Assembly: GCF_050586345.1 (NCBI RefSeq)
Contig: NZ_JBOCEF010000018.1
Coordinates: forward strand, 15,163 to 79,162
From: JBOCEF01 sp050586345
Lineage (GTDB): Bacteria; Pseudomonadota; Alphaproteobacteria; Rhodobacterales; Rhodobacteraceae
Length of the DNA: 64,000 nucleotides
Reading direction: 5' to 3'
Made by a program: the position numbers and the translations under genes. How positions within the stretch are numbered: the first letter of the stretch is position 1; every line of letters begins with the position of its first letter. This document shows, piece by piece, positions 28,059 to 38,533 of this stretch. The notes under the pieces are model-generated. The model made no database searches. It saw only the letters and a program-made list of their open reading frames with translations, and was not told the origin of the DNA.

Positions 28059-28562
28059 TCAGCCCCAGTCGTAGTCCACGGCGCCGATGGTCAGGTTCTG
28101 CCCCCCCGCCACCAGGTGGCCGAACACGAATTGCGGGCGGATCAGCCCCTCGAGCGTCAGCGTGCCGGTGCGCAGCCCGTCCGGCCCCTCGACCTTCACC
28201 CGCGCCCCGCCCAGCTGCACGCCGTCCAGGTCGCCCACCGACTTCTCGTTCCGCGCGACGCCGTTGGCGGCGAGGTTCACGTTGCCGCCGCCATAGACAT
28301 ACGCGAAGGACACCCGCTTCAGCGGCGCCGCAAGCGGCGCGGTGAAGACGGCGTTGACGTCCTTGCACTGCAGCGCGCGGCCGCCGGGGCCGGGCACGAC
28401 CTCGATGGCGCCGTTCCCGACCACGTCCCCGCCGCCGCGCTGGAAATCCGCCCCGAACACGGCCGAGAGCGCCGAGGCGAACATCTCCGGCCGCTCGGGG
28501 CGCAGGGTCATGGACCGCACCCTGTCGCCGAAGGCCAGGGTCTCGAAGGTCTCGATGGGCAT
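28059..28562 (-). CDS. conserved hypothetical, last gene of eCIS cluster
   Basis: A 167-residue soluble protein with no recognisable domain and no signal peptide. Beta-rich composition (many Val/Gly/Phe strands) and one Cys. It has its own AAAGGAGG ribosome site and begins 38 bp after the DUF6519-like gene, so it may be co-transcribed. It might be an accessory surface or fibre-like protein, but the sequence does not show this. Confidence 0.85.
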   Translation of the reverse strand: MPIETFETLAFGDRVRSMTLRPERPEMFASALSAVFGADFQRGGGDVVGNGAIEVVPGPGGRALQCKDVNAVFTAPLAAPLKRVSFAYVYGGGNVNLAANGVARNEKSVGDLDGVQLGGARVKVEGPDGLRTGTLTLEGLIRPQFVFGHLVAGGQNLTIGAVDYDWG

Positions 28563-28600
28563 GGCCGCCTCCTTTCGCGCCGCAAGGCTCTCCCGGCGGG

Positions 28601-30961
28601 TCAGTCGGTGATGAAGAACCAGCCGCGGAAATCGCGGCTGGTCAGCGCGTCGCCGGGCGCCAGCAGCCCGTCATCGCCGCGCGCGAACCCGTGGTGCATC
28701 GGCGCGCCGCCGAATTCGAGCTCGGTCGACCCGTTGAGGCGCAGCGGCCGCCCGTCCGGGCCCGGCGCCTCGGCCCGCCACACCGCCGAGGACAGCGCCA
28801 CCTCGGCCCGCAGCGCCCGCACCCCGGCGACGGGATCGCCGGCGAAGCGGTCGATCGCGGCGGCGAGGCAGCTTGCGTCCCAGCCCGGTTCGAACCGCAC
28901 CCGGCGCAGCGGCGCCGCGCCCTCGGGGTGCAGGGTTCCGGGCAGCCGCGCCTGGCGCCCCACCGGGCAGGCGTCGCCCACCGCCCCGAGATCCCACAGC
29001 GTCAGCGTCACCTGGCACGAGTCGCCCGCCTGCAGCGCGTTCGGGTCCATCGGGTCCGAGAAATCGAAGACCAGTCCGTCCTTGACCAGCTGGTGACGCG
29101 ACACGAAGGCGTCGTTGTCCCAGTTCACCCCGACCACCCGCGGCAGCGGGCGCGCCGCGACCCCGCCGCGGGCGCAGAGCGCATCAAGCGCGTCCTGCAC
29201 GGTGAACACGCCCTCGAGGTCCTTGCACGCCCCGGGCGCGTATCCCGTGCCCCGGGCGGTGTCGAACCGCGCCGTGAACAGCACCGACCGCGCCCCGGGG
29301 CGGGGCGCGCCCAGCGTCGCCAGCACCTGGTGCGTCGCCTCCGGCTGCCCGGCCGAGAGGGTCCACTCCACCTCGACCATCCCCAGCCCCTCGCCCGTCG
29401 CCCCGGTCTCTGCGCGCACGAACCCCCCGGGCTGCAGCAGCGCGCCGTCGATCCGGCAGGCGGGCGCGCCGTCCGGCAGGGTCCAGAACACCCGCGCGTT
29501 CGGAACCGGCGTCTCGCCGCGCATGACCGCAAGGCGCAGCTTGCCCGGCAGCGTCGCGGCGCCGCCATCCGCGGGCGGGATCACGCCCTGCCCGTCGCCG
29601 CCGCGATAGTGCAGCGCCATGTCCGAGAGGGCGGCGAAGGGGATGCGGCAATCCTCGGGGTCCGGGCCCGGCGCGGGGCTGCCGAGGCTCGCCAGCGGGG
29701 CGTAAAGGACGGTCGGGCCGTGCGGGCGCTCCTGCACCGGGGCGCCGCCGGGCCCCGTCGGCCAGTCCACCGTGCCGTCCGCCCGCGCCGCGAAGGTCCA
29801 GCAATCGCCGCGCCGGAAGCTCGCCGTCCCGGCCCCGCCGACCACCACCGACAGCCCGTCGCCGAGCGGCAGCGGCGCCGACAGCCCGTCCGCCCCGAGC
29901 TTGCCGACCTCGATCCAGCCCGCCCCGTCCGGCAGCCGGTCCCACAGCCGCAGCCGCCAGCCGCCATCCGTGCGCAGCCCGGTCGCGTCCAGTTCCGCCT
30001 CGGTCGCGTCCAGCGCCACCCGGTCGTCCGAGGCGCTGGCGACCGGGAACAGCCGCTCGGGCGCCCCCGCGGGACGGGGCGCCAGGTCGTCATGGTCCGA
30101 GACCACCTCCGCATACATCCCCGGCGCGAACCAGTTGCGCGCGTCGCGGGCGGGCGGGGACAGCGTCAGCTCCACCCCCTGCCGCCCGACGATCCCGGTC
30201 ATCAGGCTGGCGTTGCGGCGCGAGACCTTGAGGCGCAGCCCCAGCGCGCCGAAGCGCGGCCCGTCGACGTCCGGCAGGCCCGGGAACGGGTCCCCGTCAT
30301 GCACCTCGACCCGGTAATGCAGGTTCTCCAGCCCCGTGTAGCCGCCCGAGGGCAGCAAGGAGCACGGGTCCGAGGCCGGGGGCGCCGAGGCGACGGCGAT
30401 CCCGACCGTGCCGGTCGAGGCCGAGGCGACGCCGCGCCATTCGCGGGTGTCGCGCGCGCTTTCGCAGCGCACCGCCTGCTTGAGCGGCAGCAGGAACACC
30501 CGCCAGTCCTGCAGGCCCCGGCCCGCGGCCTCGGCGTCGCCCAGCGCCTTGTCGGCATAGGCGGGCTCCTCCACCGGGTCCACGTGCCGCTCCTGCGTGC
30601 GCAGCACCACGAGGGCGGGCGAGAGCGCCTCGTCCTTCACCGGGTGCGGCTGGGCGTCCAGCGCGCACTCCGCCGGGTTCTCCACCAGCGCGCCGTCGAC
30701 ATAGCCATGCCCGGCCCCGATCCGCAGCCCCGCGCCGTCGCGGGCGACCCGGAAGCCGTCCCCCCCCGCCGGGACCAGCAGCCGCCCCGCGGGCCCCAGC
30801 GCGTCCGCCGCCCCCGTCTCGATCCGCCCGAGCGCTAGGCGCGCATCCTCGGCGATGTCGGCGTCGAGCAGCAGCTGCCCCTGCCGCGGGGCCACCCGGC
30901 GGGGGCGGCGGGGATCGGCGGCGCGGATCAGCGCGCGCGAGCTGTCGTTGCGCATGGTCAT
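28601..30961 (-). CDS. DUF6519-like eCIS protein
   Basis: A 786-residue protein. The first 40 residues (DPRRPRRVAPRQGQLLLDAD) match the start of DUF6519 proteins that occur in contractile-injection and phage-tail-like clusters. The rest is beta-rich and Gly/Pro-rich, with no membrane or signal sequence. A function as a surface-exposed or fibre-adjacent component is inferred from position. Its ATG overlaps the stop of tail protein I by ATGA; a second ATG two codons later is an alternative start. Confidence 0.88.
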   Translation of the reverse strand: MTMRNDSSRALIRAADPRRPRRVAPRQGQLLLDADIAEDARLALGRIETGAADALGPAGRLLVPAGGDGFRVARDGAGLRIGAGHGYVDGALVENPAECALDAQPHPVKDEALSPALVVLRTQERHVDPVEEPAYADKALGDAEAAGRGLQDWRVFLLPLKQAVRCESARDTREWRGVASASTGTVGIAVASAPPASDPCSLLPSGGYTGLENLHYRVEVHDGDPFPGLPDVDGPRFGALGLRLKVSRRNASLMTGIVGRQGVELTLSPPARDARNWFAPGMYAEVVSDHDDLAPRPAGAPERLFPVASASDDRVALDATEAELDATGLRTDGGWRLRLWDRLPDGAGWIEVGKLGADGLSAPLPLGDGLSVVVGGAGTASFRRGDCWTFAARADGTVDWPTGPGGAPVQERPHGPTVLYAPLASLGSPAPGPDPEDCRIPFAALSDMALHYRGGDGQGVIPPADGGAATLPGKLRLAVMRGETPVPNARVFWTLPDGAPACRIDGALLQPGGFVRAETGATGEGLGMVEVEWTLSAGQPEATHQVLATLGAPRPGARSVLFTARFDTARGTGYAPGACKDLEGVFTVQDALDALCARGGVAARPLPRVVGVNWDNDAFVSRHQLVKDGLVFDFSDPMDPNALQAGDSCQVTLTLWDLGAVGDACPVGRQARLPGTLHPEGAAPLRRVRFEPGWDASCLAAAIDRFAGDPVAGVRALRAEVALSSAVWRAEAPGPDGRPLRLNGSTELEFGGAPMHHGFARGDDGLLAPGDALTSRDFRGWFFITD

Positions 30962-33411
30962 GGGCGGTTCCTCCGCATCGCGGCGGGCGTCGAGCGGCCA
31001 TCGTCAAGGATGGCCGCCTCGGCGCCGAACGGCAGGTAGTCGTCGAACAGGGCGGTCAGGTTGGCGCGCCGGACGGCCGCGCCATGGGCGGCGAAGGCCC
31101 CCATCTCGGTCCCCCCCTCGCCCCCCGTCCGCAGGCCGGGATCGGCCAGCGGGTGCAGCAGGGCCGCGGTCGGCTCGGACAGGGCGCGGTCGAGGAACAC
31201 GGGGCGCATCCGGCGCAGGATCGCGGCGCGCGCGGGGGCCCCGAGGGGGGCGCCCGCCTCCGCCTCCGCCGCCGCCAGCGCCAGGTCCGGCTGGCAGCGG
31301 TAGCGGCGCGGATGCGCGCCCCCCGGCGCGGCGTAGCTGTAGCGCAGGCAGCCGTCCTGCCGCCGCGCGACGCCCAGGGCCCCGTCGAAGATCACGTTCG
31401 TGGCCCGGAGCATGCGCAGAGCCGCATCCCCCAGCACCGTGGCGTCGCAGATCTCGGCGGTCCAGCTTTCGGCCGCGATCGCCTGCCCCCCCGCCCCGTC
31501 GGCCGAGATCACCGAGCGCAGCACGCGCAGCCCCGCATCCCGCGCGCCCCCCGCCCCGCCGTCGAGCGAGAGCGGTCCGCACAGGCAATCCTCGAGCGCG
31601 ACCTCCACGCCCCCCAGCGGCGCGAGCGCCAGCAGCGCCGGGCCGCCGGGGTTGCGCAGGGTGCAGTGGCGCAGGCGCAGCCCCGACAGGGCTTCGGGCG
31701 ACAGCGCAAGGCCCTGCGTCAGCTCCAGCCCGTCCAGCACCGCCGCGCCGGGGCGCTGCTCCGCCCCCGGCGCGGCGGCGGCCTCGATCCGCACCGGCGC
31801 GTCGAGGGTGAAACGCCGTGCCCGGCGCACGAGGTAGCCGCGCCGGCCGGGGTTCCCCTCCACCCCCGGCACGTCGCGGCGCGGGCGCCACTCGGCGGCG
31901 ACGAGGTGCAGCTCGGCGCCCGGATGGGTCGGGATCACCACCTCCGCCCCCGGCGCGGCGCGGTCCGAGCGGGTCAGCACGATCACCCCGAACATCCCCG
32001 CGCCATGCGCCCCCCAGTCGTCCAGCGCCTCCTGCAGCGTCGGCACGCGGCGCAGCGCCCCCGAGGCGCCGGGATCAGCGGGCGAGAGCGGGTCGACCAC
32101 GCGGATGAAATGGCGCCGCTCGGCGCTGTCCGTCAGCTCGAAGGGCACGTCCGGGGCGTTGCGTTCATGGGCCCCGGCGCCGATGGGACGGCCGATGCCG
32201 TAGGCGTGGGACAGGCGGATCTCCTCGACCTCCGCCGCGCCGCCGGTGGGGGCGGCGGTGACGATGCGCGCCGTCTCGGGGTCGATGGCGGCGGCGATGG
32301 GGCGGGCGGCCCGCGCGGGGTCGGTCCCCGGCGGCAGGCGGTCCGGGATCCGCTCGGGCAAGGGGCGGCCCGGGGGCGGGTCGGCGAGGTTGGCGATCAA
32401 GAGCTCCTCGGGCGGGACCTTGCGGAAGGTCTCCTCCCCCACGCGGCGCAGGAACAGGGTGAAGGGGGCCCCGGCGCCGTCGAACCAGGGCGGGGAGGCC
32501 AGGTCCGCTTGCGCGCCCGTGGCGACGGCGCGGCGCAGGGCGTCGAGCTCCTTGCAGAGCGGCAGGCGGCGCAGGCGGTCGGGGAGGGTCTGCGGCGGCG
32601 TCTGCTGCGCCCCCTGGGGCGACGCCTGGAACCCGGGCGCCCCGCCCCTCGCCGGGTTGAACAGCCGCACGGCCTCGCCCGGCTGGGCGGCGAGCTGGAA
32701 CGCCCCCGCCCCGCCCGCGGCCCAGTCCCGGCATTGCGGCAGGGCGGCGAGGAGCGCGGCGGGAACCGCCCCCGGGTCCTCCCCGGCCAGGTCCGGCGCG
32801 GGATGGACCGGGACCAGCGGGCGCAGCAGGTGCACCCCCACCATCGGGACATGCGCCCGCCCCCCGGCCCGGGCGATGGAGCGCAGGTCGGCCAGCCGCG
32901 CGGTCCGGTCATGCGCGGTCCCGACCAGCTGCGCCGCCTCGCCGTCCCGCAGGTCCGCGAGGCCGGGCCGCTCGGGGCGGACATCCGACAGGTGCTGGAG
33001 CCGCACGAGGCGCTGGAAATATTCGACAGCCGCCGCGCCCTCGCCGGTCACGTCCGCGGCCAGCGCCTGCAGCGCCCGCGCCGTCCCCTTGCCGCGGCGA
33101 TGGCGGATGGTGTTGGCGATGAAGGCCCGGGGGCTCCAGCCCGCCCCCTCGGGCAGCGGCGCCATCGGCTCGGCCGCCACCAGCGCGGCCAGCGCCTCGA
33201 GCGCGTCGCCCTGCGCCGTCTCCACGAACAGCGCGTCATGGAAGGCGTCGAGCGCGGCGTCGAGCTCCGCCGACCCCGCGCCCAGCGCCTGGAACAGCGC
33301 CTCGAGCGCCCGGCCCGCGGCGGCGTCATCGGCCCTTATCTGCGCCGGCAGCAGGGCGAAGAGCCGCGCGGCGGCGGCGGCGGCCCGTGCGTCAGACGTC
33401 GCGTCGCTCAT
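30958..33411 (-). CDS. phage tail protein I-like with beta-rich C-terminus
   Basis: An 817-residue protein. The N-terminal 160 residues are helical, with GKGTARALQALAADVTGE typical of P2 gpI-like tail proteins that cap the baseplate wedge. Residues after about 550 are a repetitive beta-rich region (regular short strands and turns) suggestive of a beta-helix, as in receptor-binding or tail-spike domains. Start ATG 33411; the frame is open upstream but ATG gives a normal N-terminus. ATGA overlaps join it to both neighbours. Confidence 0.9.
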   Translation of the reverse strand: MSDATSDARAAAAAARLFALLPAQIRADDAAAGRALEALFQALGAGSAELDAALDAFHDALFVETAQGDALEALAALVAAEPMAPLPEGAGWSPRAFIANTIRHRRGKGTARALQALAADVTGEGAAAVEYFQRLVRLQHLSDVRPERPGLADLRDGEAAQLVGTAHDRTARLADLRSIARAGGRAHVPMVGVHLLRPLVPVHPAPDLAGEDPGAVPAALLAALPQCRDWAAGGAGAFQLAAQPGEAVRLFNPARGGAPGFQASPQGAQQTPPQTLPDRLRRLPLCKELDALRRAVATGAQADLASPPWFDGAGAPFTLFLRRVGEETFRKVPPEELLIANLADPPPGRPLPERIPDRLPPGTDPARAARPIAAAIDPETARIVTAAPTGGAAEVEEIRLSHAYGIGRPIGAGAHERNAPDVPFELTDSAERRHFIRVVDPLSPADPGASGALRRVPTLQEALDDWGAHGAGMFGVIVLTRSDRAAPGAEVVIPTHPGAELHLVAAEWRPRRDVPGVEGNPGRRGYLVRRARRFTLDAPVRIEAAAAPGAEQRPGAAVLDGLELTQGLALSPEALSGLRLRHCTLRNPGGPALLALAPLGGVEVALEDCLCGPLSLDGGAGGARDAGLRVLRSVISADGAGGQAIAAESWTAEICDATVLGDAALRMLRATNVIFDGALGVARRQDGCLRYSYAAPGGAHPRRYRCQPDLALAAAEAEAGAPLGAPARAAILRRMRPVFLDRALSEPTAALLHPLADPGLRTGGEGGTEMGAFAAHGAAVRRANLTALFDDYLPFGAEAAILDDGRSTPAAMRRNRP

Positions 33412-36026
33412 GGCGTCATCTCCTCGAACGTGAGGCCCGCGTCGGAAAGGTGCAGGAGGCCCCCTTCCACGAAGACCCCGCCCTCCATCCGCGGCGCGGG
33501 GCACAGCAGGCGCCCATGGTCCTCCGCCGCCCCGCCGGGCAGCGCAAAGCCCGCCAGCCGCGCCGCGACCACCCCCGGAACCCCCTGCGCGGCGGCGAGG
33601 ATTTCCGACCGGTGCAGCGCCCGCCCGAAGGGCCGCGCGGCGGGCGAGAAGGCGGAGAGCAGCGCCGCGCGCAGCGCCGCCTCCACCGCCGCCCGCTCCA
33701 GCGCCGGATCATGGGCGAAGCCGAGGCGGATCTCGGCGGCCAGCGGCGCGAAGCCCGCGATCCGCAGCGCCCGCCCGGGGGGCGAGACGGCGCGGATCGC
33801 CTCCTCCAGCCCCGTCGCCAGCGTCCCGCCGGGGACCGGGGGGGCCATGTCGGTGTCCGCCACCGTCAGGCACATCACCTCGCGCATCCCCGCCCGCAGG
33901 ACCGAGGCCATGGCCTTGCCCACCCCCCGGTACCCGGCGGCGAAGGTCTCGTAATCGCGGGCCGAGACCACCCGGTCCAGCACCCGCACCGCGGCGGGGG
34001 CGGCGGCGCGGATCTCCTCGGGGCCCTCCGGCTCCTGGCCCCCCGTCGCCGGGATCGGGTTGGTCGCCGCGCGCAGCCCCAGGACGGGCGAGAGGATGGT
34101 CGAGAGCGCCCCCGCCCCGGCGTTCCCCGCCGCCCCGCCGCCCTTGCGCCAGAGCGCGGTGACCGGCTGCGCCCCGCCCGGCAGAGGCCCGGGAAAGGCG
34201 ATGGCGGCGGCCGCGTCGTCGCCGGGCGGCGGCGGCGCGGCGCGGAAGGCGCGGTCGGCGGAGGTCAGCCCGCGCAGCCGCTCGGCATGGGTGTAGAGGC
34301 GCCCGCCCACCCGCAGCTCCACCGCCGGGACGTAGCCGCGCGGGCCGGGCCCGGGCACATGCGCCAGCCGCCCGTCCGGCAGGCGCATGACCGGCAGCGG
34401 GTCGGCGGCGTCGGTCACGCCGATCTGTTCCGCGCCCAGCAGCCCCGTCTCGCCTTCCGTGGCCGCGACGCAATTGCCGAGCGCCGCCAGCCCCTCGGTC
34501 CGCCAGCCGCGCGACAGGGGGGCGGCGAAGACGAGGGTGGTGACCCCGTCGCCCGGCTCGGCCCGCAGCAGCGTGGCGACCTCGGCGGCCACCGGCCCCT
34601 CGGCGCCCGGCGCGCCCGCCCATTCCTGCCCCGTCAGCACGAAGAGGCGCCCTTGCAGGAGCCCTTCATGGACGCCCTGCACGGTGATCCGGTCGCCGGT
34701 GATCTCCGGGTCGGTCAGCGGGGCGAAGACCTGTTCCGTCGCGGTTTCGAGCAGGATCGAGGTCTCGCGCAGCTTGTCCCCGAAGCCCGCGGCCGACAGG
34801 TCCACCCCCGTCGCCTCGATCCGCGTCACCCGCGCCGCCATGGCGAAATCCGAGCGGGCGCGGGCCGAGACGCCGTCGATCAGCCCCATCGCGTCCACGT
34901 CCCCGGCGCTGAACAGCACGGCGCGGCTCTTGGCGGCGGCCTCGTATTCGGCGTCGAGATCGACCGCGCCGCCATCCGTCGTCCCGCCGTCCGAGAGCAC
35001 GAAACCCGCCCACTCCCAGACCGTCTTCAGCGCGACCTCTCCCTCGGCCGGACCCGCCCCATCGCCGCCCAGGATCGGCGTCGGCTGGGCGATGGGGCCC
35101 TTCTCGGGGCCGCCGAGGATGAGGGTCTTCTCCTCGCCCTTCGCGTCGCGCACCTCGTCGGTCATCAGCATGATGTCGGGGGCCGTGGCGCCGAAGCCGG
35201 TGGCGCGCCGCCCGAAGACCCGCACCGCGCCCGCCTGGTCCGCACCGGGCCCCGCCCCTTCCACCAGCCGCCCGGGCGCGAGGGTCAGCACCGTGGTCGC
35301 GGGCGCCGTCTCTCCCGGCGCGCCGCCTTGCAGGGGGGCGGGCGCGGGGCGCTCGACCCCGAGCACGGCGGCCAGCAGCCACTTGCCCTCGCCCGCCGCC
35401 CAGGCGGCGATGCTGTCCCCCTCGCGCAACCCGGGGGCGAGGCCCGCGAGGGTCAGCGTCCCGGTCCCGGCGGTCACCGCGGGCGCCTCGGCCTGCCGCA
35501 CCGGGCGCAGGGCGTTGAGCGTGCGCCGCGCCTCCAGCGGGGCCGAGGTCTCGAACACCGCGGGCATCCCGCCCTGCTCCGGCACGGTCGAGAGCTTCAT
35601 CCCGAGGGGCGCCGTCGCCGCCTCCGGCGCGCCCGGCGTTTCATCCACCGTGAAGGCCACCACCGTCTCGGCGGAAATGGCGGGCCGCGGCGCGTGGCCC
35701 AGCAGGGCGGCGAGGGCGGCGAGCGCGTCGCGGTCCTCGCCCTGCCCGATGGTCCCGTCGCGCCACAGCCGGTCCGCGTTCCAGCCGATGACATGCAGGC
35801 CCAGCGCATAGGCGTCCAGCAGCGCCATGGCCGGGTCCGAGGGGTCGCGCGTGGTCAGCCCGCGCAGCGGCGCCGCCCCGCCGACCCGCGCGGCGCCGAT
35901 GCCCTCGACCAGCCGCCCGAGGATCGCGCCATGGGCGAAGCGGGCCGGGTCCGCCACCGCCTGCATGGGCGCCCCGGCGCCGCAGCCGCAGGCCCCGCCC
36001 GCGCCGCCTTCGCATCCGCAGCTCAT
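33408..36026 (-). CDS. baseplate assembly protein J-like (second)
   Basis: An 872-residue putative baseplate wedge protein. The gpJ-type region includes DRVVSARDYETFAAGYRGVG near residue 690. The first 20 residues (MSCGCEGGAGGACGCGAG) are a Gly/Cys segment with five Cys, unusual for a baseplate protein and possibly a metal-binding tail. It overlaps both neighbours by ATGA. It matches the longer baseplate subunit of eCIS clusters (Afp12/Pvc12 position), but the assignment rests on family pattern and position. Confidence 0.9.
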   Translation of the reverse strand: MSCGCEGGAGGACGCGAGAPMQAVADPARFAHGAILGRLVEGIGAARVGGAAPLRGLTTRDPSDPAMALLDAYALGLHVIGWNADRLWRDGTIGQGEDRDALAALAALLGHAPRPAISAETVVAFTVDETPGAPEAATAPLGMKLSTVPEQGGMPAVFETSAPLEARRTLNALRPVRQAEAPAVTAGTGTLTLAGLAPGLREGDSIAAWAAGEGKWLLAAVLGVERPAPAPLQGGAPGETAPATTVLTLAPGRLVEGAGPGADQAGAVRVFGRRATGFGATAPDIMLMTDEVRDAKGEEKTLILGGPEKGPIAQPTPILGGDGAGPAEGEVALKTVWEWAGFVLSDGGTTDGGAVDLDAEYEAAAKSRAVLFSAGDVDAMGLIDGVSARARSDFAMAARVTRIEATGVDLSAAGFGDKLRETSILLETATEQVFAPLTDPEITGDRITVQGVHEGLLQGRLFVLTGQEWAGAPGAEGPVAAEVATLLRAEPGDGVTTLVFAAPLSRGWRTEGLAALGNCVAATEGETGLLGAEQIGVTDAADPLPVMRLPDGRLAHVPGPGPRGYVPAVELRVGGRLYTHAERLRGLTSADRAFRAAPPPPGDDAAAAIAFPGPLPGGAQPVTALWRKGGGAAGNAGAGALSTILSPVLGLRAATNPIPATGGQEPEGPEEIRAAAPAAVRVLDRVVSARDYETFAAGYRGVGKAMASVLRAGMREVMCLTVADTDMAPPVPGGTLATGLEEAIRAVSPPGRALRIAGFAPLAAEIRLGFAHDPALERAAVEAALRAALLSAFSPAARPFGRALHRSEILAAAQGVPGVVAARLAGFALPGGAAEDHGRLLCPAPRMEGGVFVEGGLLHLSDAGLTFEEMTP

Positions 36027-38533
36027 CGCCCGCCCCCCATGGTCAGCCGCAGCCGTCCCCGCTCGGGGAAGGACGGGTCGTCGGCAAGCTGCAGGATCTC
36101 GGCCTCGGCGGGGCGGATCACGCCTGCCTGGAGTTCCCCGTCCGCCAGCCGCCCGAAGCGCTGGAACCGCAGGGGGGTGACGCTCTCGACCCCCGGCACG
36201 GCCATGGCGGCGGCGATGAGAGCAGAAAGGTGCACCGGCGCCCCGAAGCTGAGCCGGTCGGGGTGGAAGAAGCCAAGCGTCCCATCCGCCGCCGCGACGG
36301 GCCCGAGCGCGGCGCGGACCGCCGCCGCCACGCGGGCGCGCAGCGCATCCGGAGCGGCGCAGACCGAGAGGTGGATGTCCAGCGGCGCCGGGATCGGCCC
36401 GCGCACCGCGACGTCGAAGCCGATGGTCCGGAAATGCTCGAGATGCGCGGCGATGCGCGCCCGGAACGCGGCGTCGGCAGGCGCGCCCCCGAGGCGGTCG
36501 ACATGCACGAAGATCGTCTGCCACGCCCCGGTCCAGCGCGGGATGGCGAGGGCGCCGACGACCTCGGGGTGGCGCAGCGCGGCCTCGGCATAGTCGCCCG
36601 GCGTGACGGCGCGGTCCTGCTCCCGGAACGCCTCGGGGGCGTTGAGGCGGATCGAGGCGGCGCTCTCCGGCGCCGCGCCGCCGCGGCCCGGCAGGGGGTT
36701 GGTGACGGTCAGTTTCGCGCCCGCCAGGCCGGGGCCGAGCGCCACGTGGGCCAGCGCTCCGGGGCCGATATTGCCCGCCGGGCCGACCCCGCTGCGCGCC
36801 GCGGCGGCGATGGCGGCGCCGGGGGGCGGGGCCTGCCCGCCGATCCCGTCGCCGAAGCGCAGGGCGGCGGCGCCGTCGATGGTGGTCTCGACCACGAAAT
36901 CCCGCGCGAAGGGCCCGGAGGACAAGAGGTCCGCCCGCGCCGTCCAGGTGGAGAAATCGTCGATCAGCCGCAGCGCGGGCAGGCAGTCCGCGGGCGCCGC
37001 CCGTGCCAGCTCGGACGCCGGGGCGAAGCCCTCCCGCTCCGGCGGCCCGCGGAAATCCGCCGGGGCGATGCGCGAGAGGTCCGCCAGCGGCAGCACCGGC
37101 CGCCAGGGCAGGCCCGGCAGCGGCATGGGCGGGGACAGGGCGGGCGAAAGCTCGGCCGCCTCGGAGGCCGTGGCCCCGATGTGATCCGCGGGCGGCAAGG
37201 AGGCGCCGTGATCGGCCAGCGCGACGTTGCCGAGGACGGCGGCGCAGGGCTCGGGCGTCGCGGCGCCGGACTGGCGCGCGGTGCGGGCCGACAGCACCAG
37301 GTCGAAGCGGGGCGCATCGGCGGCGTCCCAGTGGACCTCGACCAGCGCCAGGCCGGGGGCGAGCGGGTCCGCCGTCGCCTCCGCCGCGATCACCCGCACC
37401 AGCGCCCGGCGGGCCGGGTCCGCATCGGCCTCGAGCCCGGTGAGCGGGGAGCGCGTCTCGGCCAGCACCAGCAGGTCCCCGGGCGCGATGGGCCCCTGCC
37501 CGCCGCCGGTATCGACAAGGGTGGCCGAGGTCGCCCCGGCCTTCAGCACGCAGGCGGCGTCGGACCAGGTGTGAAAGGCGATCCTGCTCCGCCAGGGCCA
37601 GATTCGCGCCTCGTGCATCGTCTCGAACACCAGCGCGCCGCCCGCGCGCAGCAGGTCCACATGCGCGGCGCCGTCGAGGACGGGGGACAGGTCCGGGCGC
37701 CGCCCGATCACCGGGGTGGCGGCGGGCAGGACGAGGGGGGCGGGGTGCAGCGGGTCTTCGGCGTACTCGAAACTCACTGGAACCCGCGCGCTCGCCCCCT
37801 CGCCCGGGCGGTAATCCACCAGCCGCGCATGGCGGGTGAGCGACCGCCGCTCCCGCGCCGTGTGCAGGAACGCCTCGGTGCCGATCCAGTCGAGCCGGTA
37901 GCTCTGCTGGTCCAGCCGCGCCGCCAGCGCCTCGACCAGGGTGACGGTGAGGTCGGCGGGGTCGTCCTCGGCGAAGCCCGGGACCAGCTCGCGCATCCGG
38001 TCGAGCATCAGGCCCCGCAGCGCCGGCCAGTCGCGGGCGGTGTAGTCGGGCACGGCGCCGGACGGGGCGGGGGCCGGGGCCGTCGCCGCCCCCGGCGCGC
38101 AGTCATAGTCGCCGGGGCAATCCACCTTGAACGAGAACTCCACCGCCGCCAGCCGCGGGTCGATGAAGCCCGGCGGCCCGTCGCCATCGACAAGCGAGAG
38201 GGTGTAGGTCGAGAAATCCGTCGGCTGCCCGCCCGGCAGGGTCAGCACGTAGCGCGCGACCGTGCCGCCCCCCGGCTCCGCCGCCACCGGCCCCGAGACG
38301 ACCGGCGCGGGAAAGCGCACGCCGCCGGTGATGCGAAAGTTGACTGCTGTCAACTTCGCGTCCGGCAGGGGCAAGGGCTTGACCAGCTCGACCCGGATCT
38401 GGGTCGGATCCGACAGGGCCGCGCCCTGCCGCACCTCGATGAAATCGATGCCCGACAGGCCCGCCGGGGCGCCGGGGGCGGTCAGCGCCGCCCGCCGCCC
38501 GGGCTCGGCGCAATCGTAGCGCGCGCCGGTCAT
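36023..38533 (-). CDS. baseplate assembly protein J-like (first)
   Basis: An 836-residue putative baseplate wedge protein. The region DRAVTPGDYAEAALRHPEVV is the characteristic gpJ motif, and RRSLTRHARLVDYRPGEGAS is an N-terminal gpJ-type segment. It lies between gp25 and the second J-like gene, the same order as the afp/pvc wedge genes. Both ends overlap neighbours by ATGA. Confidence 0.9.
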   Translation of the reverse strand: MTGARYDCAEPGRRAALTAPGAPAGLSGIDFIEVRQGAALSDPTQIRVELVKPLPLPDAKLTAVNFRITGGVRFPAPVVSGPVAAEPGGGTVARYVLTLPGGQPTDFSTYTLSLVDGDGPPGFIDPRLAAVEFSFKVDCPGDYDCAPGAATAPAPAPSGAVPDYTARDWPALRGLMLDRMRELVPGFAEDDPADLTVTLVEALAARLDQQSYRLDWIGTEAFLHTARERRSLTRHARLVDYRPGEGASARVPVSFEYAEDPLHPAPLVLPAATPVIGRRPDLSPVLDGAAHVDLLRAGGALVFETMHEARIWPWRSRIAFHTWSDAACVLKAGATSATLVDTGGGQGPIAPGDLLVLAETRSPLTGLEADADPARRALVRVIAAEATADPLAPGLALVEVHWDAADAPRFDLVLSARTARQSGAATPEPCAAVLGNVALADHGASLPPADHIGATASEAAELSPALSPPMPLPGLPWRPVLPLADLSRIAPADFRGPPEREGFAPASELARAAPADCLPALRLIDDFSTWTARADLLSSGPFARDFVVETTIDGAAALRFGDGIGGQAPPPGAAIAAAARSGVGPAGNIGPGALAHVALGPGLAGAKLTVTNPLPGRGGAAPESAASIRLNAPEAFREQDRAVTPGDYAEAALRHPEVVGALAIPRWTGAWQTIFVHVDRLGGAPADAAFRARIAAHLEHFRTIGFDVAVRGPIPAPLDIHLSVCAAPDALRARVAAAVRAALGPVAAADGTLGFFHPDRLSFGAPVHLSALIAAAMAVPGVESVTPLRFQRFGRLADGELQAGVIRPAEAEILQLADDPSFPERGRLRLTMGGGR

